Source of the DNA: UKL13-2 sp031414695
GTDB lineage: Bacteria > Pseudomonadota > Gammaproteobacteria > Burkholderiales > Usitatibacteraceae
Direction of reading: 5' to 3'
DNA: 64,000 nucleotides
NCBI GenBank assembly: GCA_031414695.1
Contig: JANNWG010000020.1
Span: 19,184-83,183 of the forward strand
Each line of letters begins with the position of its first letter. Positions within the stretch are counted from its first letter, which is position 1. The position numbers were made by a program, and so were the translations under genes. The notes under the pieces are model-generated. The model did not search any database. It saw only the letters and a list, made by a program, of their open reading frames with translations, and was not told the DNA's origin. Below, piece after piece: positions 59,700-64,000 of this stretch.

Positions 59700-60764
59700 T
59701 TAACTCGCTGTAGCAGCTAATGCGATCATGACGACGTTTGCCAAGACATAGATGGCAATCATCGAGATGGCAATCCGCCTATCATCGCGGGTAGCTTCTG
59801 CGCCACGATTAGTGAGATGGCGATGGCGTGAAATAAGCGAAGCCGTTAACGCAACTAAAATCATGCCCAGCGTAAGGATATGAATCTTATCGGCCAGTGT
59901 AAATGCTGTGCTCTGCCCCAGTGTGCTTGCTACACGTTGCGAATTGATAATGACGGCAAATGTCATACCGACCAAGAGACCGATACGGCCGTTGAAGATG
60001 CCATCTTTTGAGGGATCCATAAAGTAGGACAAGGTGCTAATCAAAAAAGCGATGTAAACGGCCGCCAGCAATTTCCAGAATAAACCCATTGCATCACGCT
60101 CGATAAAAAGAGAAATCACGTTAGTGCCATATTCTGATTTTGCCGAATCTCCCTCGCCGAAAGAGCTGGCATATAAGCGCGTATCAGCGGCTACTTTGAT
60201 TTTATCAATGCGCCAACCTTCAATGTTGATGCTTGGGTCTATTGCCGTGTTAGTTGTGTCCGCCAAATAAACCAGCTTATCAATTTCTTGCTGACTTTCT
60301 TCAACACGAATTTGTAATTCATGACGATCAAATGGAAAATTTCTCACATCCCAACCGTAATTGAAGGTGCCTTGAATTTTTTCAGCGTGGTAGCGCTCAC
60401 CGCCGACATCTTTGCTATTTTCGAGGCTGGTTTTAAAGTCGCGCGCATTGGCGAGTTCTCGCGATTTAAGCGGTTTTAACTCTTGGGCTTTGTCATGTCT
60501 GAACCATAACCAGAGGTCGGCTCTAAATGTATTGTTGTTTGTGTTCATGTCATACAGCGACGTCAAAAAAGCACCATTGAGCACTTTAGTGGGTTGCTGC
60601 TTGGCGCTTTGTATCTGAGCTGCGATGGGAGCTGCGACGGTAGCGGGGACGGCAGTAGCTGGTTTTGTCGCATCAGCGGCTAATACAACTGGCGCTACGA
60701 CTAAGCTACTTATTAAGCCTAAAGTAATGGCACTACACTTCAACCAGCTACAAAGTTTTGACAA
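59700..60764 (-). CDS. Pentameric ligand-gated ion channel-like protein
   Basis: A 354-residue protein from the TTG at 60764. It has a signal peptide (LGLISSLVVAPVVLAAD), an Ala/Pro-rich linker, a beta-rich domain (about 65-215) with FRADLWLWF and DVRNFPFDRHELQIRV, the latter matching the Cys-loop region of prokaryotic channels (no cysteines), then four helices starting FWKLLAAVYIAFLIS, IGLLVGMTFAVIINS, HILTLGMILVALTAS and IAISMIAIYVLANVV. Length and helix order fit GLIC/ELIC-type channels. AAGGGAG (60793-60799) sits best for an in-frame ATA at 60785, so the true start may be non-canonical. Confidence 0.75.
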   Translation of the reverse strand: MSKLCSWLKCSAITLGLISSLVVAPVVLAADATKPATAVPATVAAPIAAQIQSAKQQPTKVLNGAFLTSLYDMNTNNNTFRADLWLWFRHDKAQELKPLKSRELANARDFKTSLENSKDVGGERYHAEKIQGTFNYGWDVRNFPFDRHELQIRVEESQQEIDKLVYLADTTNTAIDPSINIEGWRIDKIKVAADTRLYASSFGEGDSAKSEYGTNVISLFIERDAMGLFWKLLAAVYIAFLISTLSYFMDPSKDGIFNGRIGLLVGMTFAVIINSQRVASTLGQSTAFTLADKIHILTLGMILVALTASLISRHRHLTNRGAEATRDDRRIAISMIAIYVLANVVMIALAATAS

Positions 60765-61252
60765 ACGAAAATCAATGACTTGTATGTTGTTACTCCCTTG
60801 GGTTTGATGACTGATGTTGACGCTGAACGTATTAGCAATGATTTGCTTCTAATCTGGACTAACAAAGCGCAGTAATTTACATGTTGTAGATAGTTAAGTA
60901 ATAACTAAATATCAAAAAATATTTTAATTATTTTAATCACTAAAAACGCATCCTAATAATGCGCACCGATGCATGCAGACGAAGAGATCAATGCAAATAA
61001 ACGGCTATTAACTCCTTGCTTGGCGGGTATTTTCAAGCAAAAACACTTGAAGATGCCCGCCAATAATAGTGTTTTAATTATTTTTGAACGTAACGCTATG
61101 CTATCGATTTCAGTTTAGCCATGTCCAATTTGCAACGAAACAAACATTGTTGCCACGACATAGCAATGCCTGTTATTAGCGAGTCTAAAGGCACGAACCT
61201 CAATATTCTAAACTTATAGACATGCCATTAAGCAGCGTGCGAGATTAATTAT
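60765..61252. other. Gap upstream of the channel genes: promoter candidate
   Basis: This 488-bp gap has no gene. On the minus strand TTGATA (60910-60915) and TATCTA (60887-60892) are 17 bp apart, with an A/T-rich stretch behind (60916-60940) like an UP element, so this could be the promoter of the channel operon. The -10 match is weak. AAGGGAG lies at 60793-60799. A palindromic element is at 61021-61069. In many betaproteobacteria rpoS follows nlpD; it is absent here. Confidence 0.4.
61021..61069. repeat. Palindromic intergenic element, copy E
   Basis: A copy of about 49 bp: left arm TTGGCGGGTATTTTCAAG (its start just before this point is degenerate), loop CAAAAACA, right arm CTTGAAGATGCCCGCCAATAATAG (cut: GATGCCCGCCAATAATAG). 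GGCGGGTATTTTCAAG pairs with CTTGAAGATGCCCGCC with two mismatches. It lies in the gap between nlpD and the channel operon, both on the minus strand. Confidence 0.8.
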
Positions 61253-62260
61253 CTACAACTTCGGTAACAAACTGATTGGATCAACCGGCTTACCCTGCTT
61301 ACGAATTTCAAAATGTAGCTTTACTTGGTCGGCATCTGAGTTGCCCATCTCGGCAATTTTTTGCCCACGTTTAACTTCCTGACCTTCCATTACGGTAATT
61401 TTGTCATTATGCGCATAAGCCGATACCCAGCCCGTGCTGTGTTTGATAATCACAAGACGACCGTAGCCGCGAATGCCAGCACCTGTGTGCAGCACCGTAC
61501 CATTTGCGGCTGCATTCACCGCCGTACCGCGCACACTGGCTATATCAATACCTTTATTTAACTCTGTGAAATTCGTAATGACTTTGCCTTTAACTGGCCA
61601 TGCCCAATCGACATTATCTTTTGCTGCCGTGGCCGCAACGACGGGTGCTGTGACTGGCACGGTTGCTGCAACTGCCGGCGCAGGAGTTACTGCTGGTGCA
61701 GCCGTAACAACTGGTGTCGGTGCACTGGTTTCTTGCGCGAGACGTGCCAATGCTTGATCGGTATAGGGCACTTTGCCACCGCGCGGCTCGGTCTTAAGTG
61801 TGGATGAATTTGATGGCGGACGTTCACTGGCTGCTGACGGCTGCGGCGTCACCACGAGCGGCGTTACCACTGGTGTTGTGACGCTTATAGCGCTTGTTGT
61901 TGGCACCGACAAGCGGATGACATCTCCCACCTTAATCAGATTAGGATTGTCAATATTGTTCCACAGCGCTAATTCACGATGATCAATATTATTTTGCAGC
62001 GCAATTGAGTACAGCGTCTCACCTTTTTGGACGGCGTGCGTTTTGCCATTGTCTAAAGGCTTAGCGGCGGTTGCACTCGTACTAGTAGTGCTGGTGGCAC
62101 TTGTGGCTGGCTTCGCCTGCGGTGCAAGGACTGTACTTGCTATTGATGTTGTAGAAGCTTGTGCAGGCGCGCGTCGGTCTATTACTGGCGCGGGCGTTTT
62201 GGTCGCGCATGCCGATAAGAGCAGCGTCAATACAAACAATAAAATCAGGCGATTCAACAT
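61253..62260 (-). CDS. nlpD: NlpD-type lipoprotein, LysM plus degenerate M23 domain
   Basis: A 335-residue lipoprotein (lipobox LLLSACATK, Cys near residue 18). A LysM domain follows (HAVQKGETLYSIALQNN), then a Thr/Ala/Pro/Val-rich linker (about 120-215), then a C-terminal M23/LytM domain. The first zinc ligand position reads NKGIDIASV, with Asn in place of His, as in E. coli NlpD, so it is not an active peptidase but an activator of a cell-wall amidase such as AmiC. SAYAHND and LHFEIRKQGKPV complete the domain. It follows pcm by 33 bp. Confidence 0.93.
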   Translation of the reverse strand: MLNRLILLFVLTLLLSACATKTPAPVIDRRAPAQASTTSIASTVLAPQAKPATSATSTTSTSATAAKPLDNGKTHAVQKGETLYSIALQNNIDHRELALWNNIDNPNLIKVGDVIRLSVPTTSAISVTTPVVTPLVVTPQPSAASERPPSNSSTLKTEPRGGKVPYTDQALARLAQETSAPTPVVTAAPAVTPAPAVAATVPVTAPVVAATAAKDNVDWAWPVKGKVITNFTELNKGIDIASVRGTAVNAAANGTVLHTGAGIRGYGRLVIIKHSTGWVSAYAHNDKITVMEGQEVKRGQKIAEMGNSDADQVKLHFEIRKQGKPVDPISLLPKL

Positions 62261-62293
62261 AGAAAATCCATCAAAAAAATAAGACTCTGGACA

Positions 62294-62965
62294 TTAAATA
62301 ATGCCCGGTACTAGCGGTACGAAACGAACATCGTGGACAATTTTTTGCTCAAACGCTGTCTCGGTTCTGTCAATTACGTATAGCTGTTGTGTATCGACGC
62401 CAACCGGCAAAATCAGCCGCCCGCCTATCGCTAATTGCGCGGTTAATTGTTGCGGCACTTCCGCCGCCGCCGCAGTGGTAATAATGGCGTCGTACGGCCC
62501 CGCTTCCGCATAACCAAAATGCCCATCCGCGTGCTTAAAAATCACATTGTAGTAACGTAAATCCCGCAACGTGCGGCGTGCTTTATCCATCAACGGTGCA
62601 ATGCGCTCTACTGTATACACATCCTTAGCCAACTTACCCAAGATAGCAGTTTGATAGCCACAACCGGTGCCTATTTCTAATATTTTTTTAGGAATGCCGC
62701 TAACTCGTTCACACATGAGTTCCGTCATGATGGCGACAATTTCAGGGGTCGAAATAGTTTGCCCGTAACCAATCGGTAACGCCTTATCTAACTCATAAGC
62801 GCGGTCTTGCAACGCTTCATCGAGAAACACATGACGTGGCACATCAGCCATGATCGACAGCACCCGCTCATTTTTGATGCCACGCAAACGCAACGCTTCG
62901 ACCATTCGCGCGCGGGTGCGATCAGATGTCATGCCGGTACCCGTAAATTTGGACACGCCAATCAC
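62294..62965 (-). CDS. pcm: Protein-L-isoaspartate O-methyltransferase
   Basis: Repairs isoaspartyl residues in aged proteins, 223 residues. The SAM motif LEIGTGCGYQTAILGKLA, the GYGQTISTPEIVAIM block, the TVERIAPL block and the AAEVPQQLTAQLA block are the standard signatures. The start is GTG at 62965 in a GTGA overlap with the surE stop; an internal ATG (MTSDRTRARMVEAL) is another possible start. It lies in a surE-pcm-nlpD cluster, the conserved stationary-phase arrangement. Confidence 0.95.
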   Translation of the reverse strand: MIGVSKFTGTGMTSDRTRARMVEALRLRGIKNERVLSIMADVPRHVFLDEALQDRAYELDKALPIGYGQTISTPEIVAIMTELMCERVSGIPKKILEIGTGCGYQTAILGKLAKDVYTVERIAPLMDKARRTLRDLRYYNVIFKHADGHFGYAEAGPYDAIITTAAAAEVPQQLTAQLAIGGRLILPVGVDTQQLYVIDRTETAFEQKIVHDVRFVPLVPGII

Positions 62966-63717
62966 GTCCCAACCACCTTACCCATCCACTCTGATAGCGC
63001 ATTCATGCGTTGGTAATTGGTTAAATCCATTTGTAGCGGCGTAACCGATACTCGATTATTTTCTGTTGCATGAAAGTCCGTACCAGGCCCCGCATCAGCT
63101 GCCGCCCCTGCCGCACCGATCCAATACATTGTTTCGCCGCGCGGATTGGTTGATTTCACTGCTGGCTCAGCTTTATGGCGCTTACCCAAACGCGTCACTT
63201 CAAAGCCTTGCAATTGTTCACGGGTGACATCTGGAACATTCACATTAATGAGCGACGCACCTTCGGTAGGATGCGCGATATGACGCTTCACTAGCTCTGC
63301 CGCTACCCAAGCAGCCGTTTCAAAATTCTTACCTGTTTTAGAGACAAGTGAAATGGCAATCGCCGGAATATCTAGCAAAAAACCTTCTGTTGCTGCTGCG
63401 ACTGTGCCCGAGTAAATGGTGTCGTCACCCATATTCGCGCCATGATTGATGCCTGAGACAATCATATCTGGCACAAAATCGAGCATGCCCGTAACAGCCA
63501 TGTGTACACAATCTGTCGGCGTACCATTTAAAAAATAAAAACCATTAGGCGCACGCCGCATCGACAGTGGACGATCCAATGTCAGCGAATTTGAGGCGCC
63601 ACTTTTATCGCGTTCAGGTGCGACCACGGTAATGTCAGCCATTGGCTGCAGCGCGGCATAAAGAGCAGCCAAACCTGGAGCGAAGTAGCCGTCGTCATTA
63701 GAAAGAAGAATACGCAT
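62962..63717 (-). CDS. surE: 5'-nucleotidase SurE
   Basis: A 251-residue metal-dependent nucleotidase. The N-terminal ILLSNDDGYFAPGLAAL block carries the Asp pair of the active site. SGASNSLTLDRPL, the NGTPTDCVHMAV block and the GINHGANMGDDTIYSGTVAAA block (cut here) are diagnostic. It is the first gene of surE-pcm-nlpD and comes after the rRNA operon, with about 200 bp between. Confidence 0.96.
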   Translation of the reverse strand: MRILLSNDDGYFAPGLAALYAALQPMADITVVAPERDKSGASNSLTLDRPLSMRRAPNGFYFLNGTPTDCVHMAVTGMLDFVPDMIVSGINHGANMGDDTIYSGTVAAATEGFLLDIPAIAISLVSKTGKNFETAAWVAAELVKRHIAHPTEGASLINVNVPDVTREQLQGFEVTRLGKRHKAEPAVKSTNPRGETMYWIGAAGAAADAGPGTDFHATENNRVSVTPLQMDLTNYQRMNALSEWMGKVVGT

Positions 63718-63861
63718 GAATTATTTTTCCGTAATTTTAAATTATGACATGCTGGGTCATTTAGACAACGTTGTTGATCGTTACATTTGCGCTGTGTATT
63801 CACAGCTACTGCAGCAATTTTTGAATTTGTATTCTACAAAATTGCATTTCTGAGAATTACA

Positions 63862-63898
63862 AAGCAAAACCCCCCGACACCTGTTTGATGTCGGGGGG
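63862..63898 (-). terminator. Intrinsic terminator of the rRNA operon
   Basis: CCCCCCGACA (63870-63879) pairs with TGTCGGGGGG (63889-63898) in a perfect 10-bp stem with a 9-nt loop. On the minus strand the stem is followed by TTTTGCTTTG. It lies just past the 5S gene end, so it ends the rRNA operon before surE. Confidence 0.88.
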
Positions 63899-63915
63899 CT
63901 GCTTACTGCAATAGG

Positions 63916-64000
63916 GTCTTGGCGATGACCTACTTTCGCACGGGTAAACCGCACTATCATCGGCGCAACGTCGTTTCACGGTCCTGTTCGGGATGGGAAG
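63916..64000 (-). rRNA. rrf: 5S ribosomal RNA, 3' part
   Basis: Read on the minus strand, the window edge contains CTTCCCATCCCGAACAGGAC (helix region of 5S) then ACCCGTGCGAAAGTAGGTCA and TCGCCAAGACCC, the typical end of a proteobacterial 5S rRNA. About 85 of roughly 115 bases are inside the window; the 5' part and the rest of the operon lie past the right edge. The exact 3' end could differ by a few bases. Confidence 0.93.

Noticed and set aside
1..64000. tRNA genes, CRISPR arrays, prophage or transposase genes
   Set aside because: I looked for T-loop motifs, regularly spaced direct repeats, and integrase/transposase motifs and found none I could support; GGTTCGAAT near 15711 is inside rluC.

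Overview
The window looks like the chromosome of a moderate-GC betaproteobacterium, probably order Burkholderiales (an Oxalobacteraceae-like lineage is my guess). This rests on several points: the block pilZ-holB-tmk-mltG-fabF-acpP-fabG-fabD-fabH-plsX-rpmF-yceD; the block rluC-HAD-Rieske facing rne; a tripartite tricarboxylate transporter with a Bug-type receptor; a RelA with a dead hydrolase domain; surE-pcm-nlpD; and the Anbu gene cluster. I saw no prophage, integrase, transposase, tRNA or CRISPR array.

Layout. 1-9.5 kb: the end of an unknown gene, then a long minus-strand housekeeping cluster for DNA replication (holB, tmk), cell-wall cleavage (mltG) and fatty acid/phospholipid synthesis (fab genes, acpP, plsX) with ribosomal protein L32. 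A terminator lies between acpP and fabF. 9.5-14.3 kb: maf and a tetrapyrrole-methylase-family methyltransferase on the plus strand, converging on a large four-PAS GGDEF/EAL protein. 14.4-20.1 kb: Rieske protein, HAD phosphatase and rluC on the minus strand, divergent from rne across a 735-bp leader. 20.1-25.1 kb: an HCCA-isomerase-like protein, then a TctA/TctB/Bug transporter with a terminator after the receptor gene, then an acyltransferase. 25.3-32.6 kb: a plus-strand run of accessory metabolic genes (FMN glutamate-synthase-like protein, methyltransferase, MFS, lipoprotein hydrolase, XdhC and MobA-like), then a lipoprotein with a zinc-protease motif. 32.7-40.8 kb: a beta-propeller/amidohydrolase fusion, a CoA transferase, and a LysR regulator divergent from a GST-tautomerase-NTF2-like operon. 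40.8-51 kb: relA, then the Anbu cluster (ATP-grasp, alpha-E, Anbu, transglutaminase/DUF2126), then a TonB-like protein. 51-57.6 kb: Na+/solute symporter, DUF2062, an AlkA-like glycosylase overlapping an alkyltransferase-like (Atl) gene, MFS, DUF6249 protein, and an ECF sigma factor with a small membrane partner. 57.6-64 kb: a CASTOR/POLLUX-like channel downstream of a pentameric ligand-gated-channel-like protein, then nlpD-pcm-surE and the 3' end of a 5S rRNA gene.

The most interesting items are four. First, the apparent two-gene ion-channel operon at 57.6-60.8 kb, with a perfect 14-bp hairpin between the genes and a non-ATG start. Second, the complete Anbu cluster. Third, a family of about 55-bp palindromic elements in at least five gene gaps. 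Fourth, a 3' fragment of the AlkA-like gene stranded about 3.7 kb downstream beside one of those elements. All functions are read from sequence motifs by eye; no database search was run.
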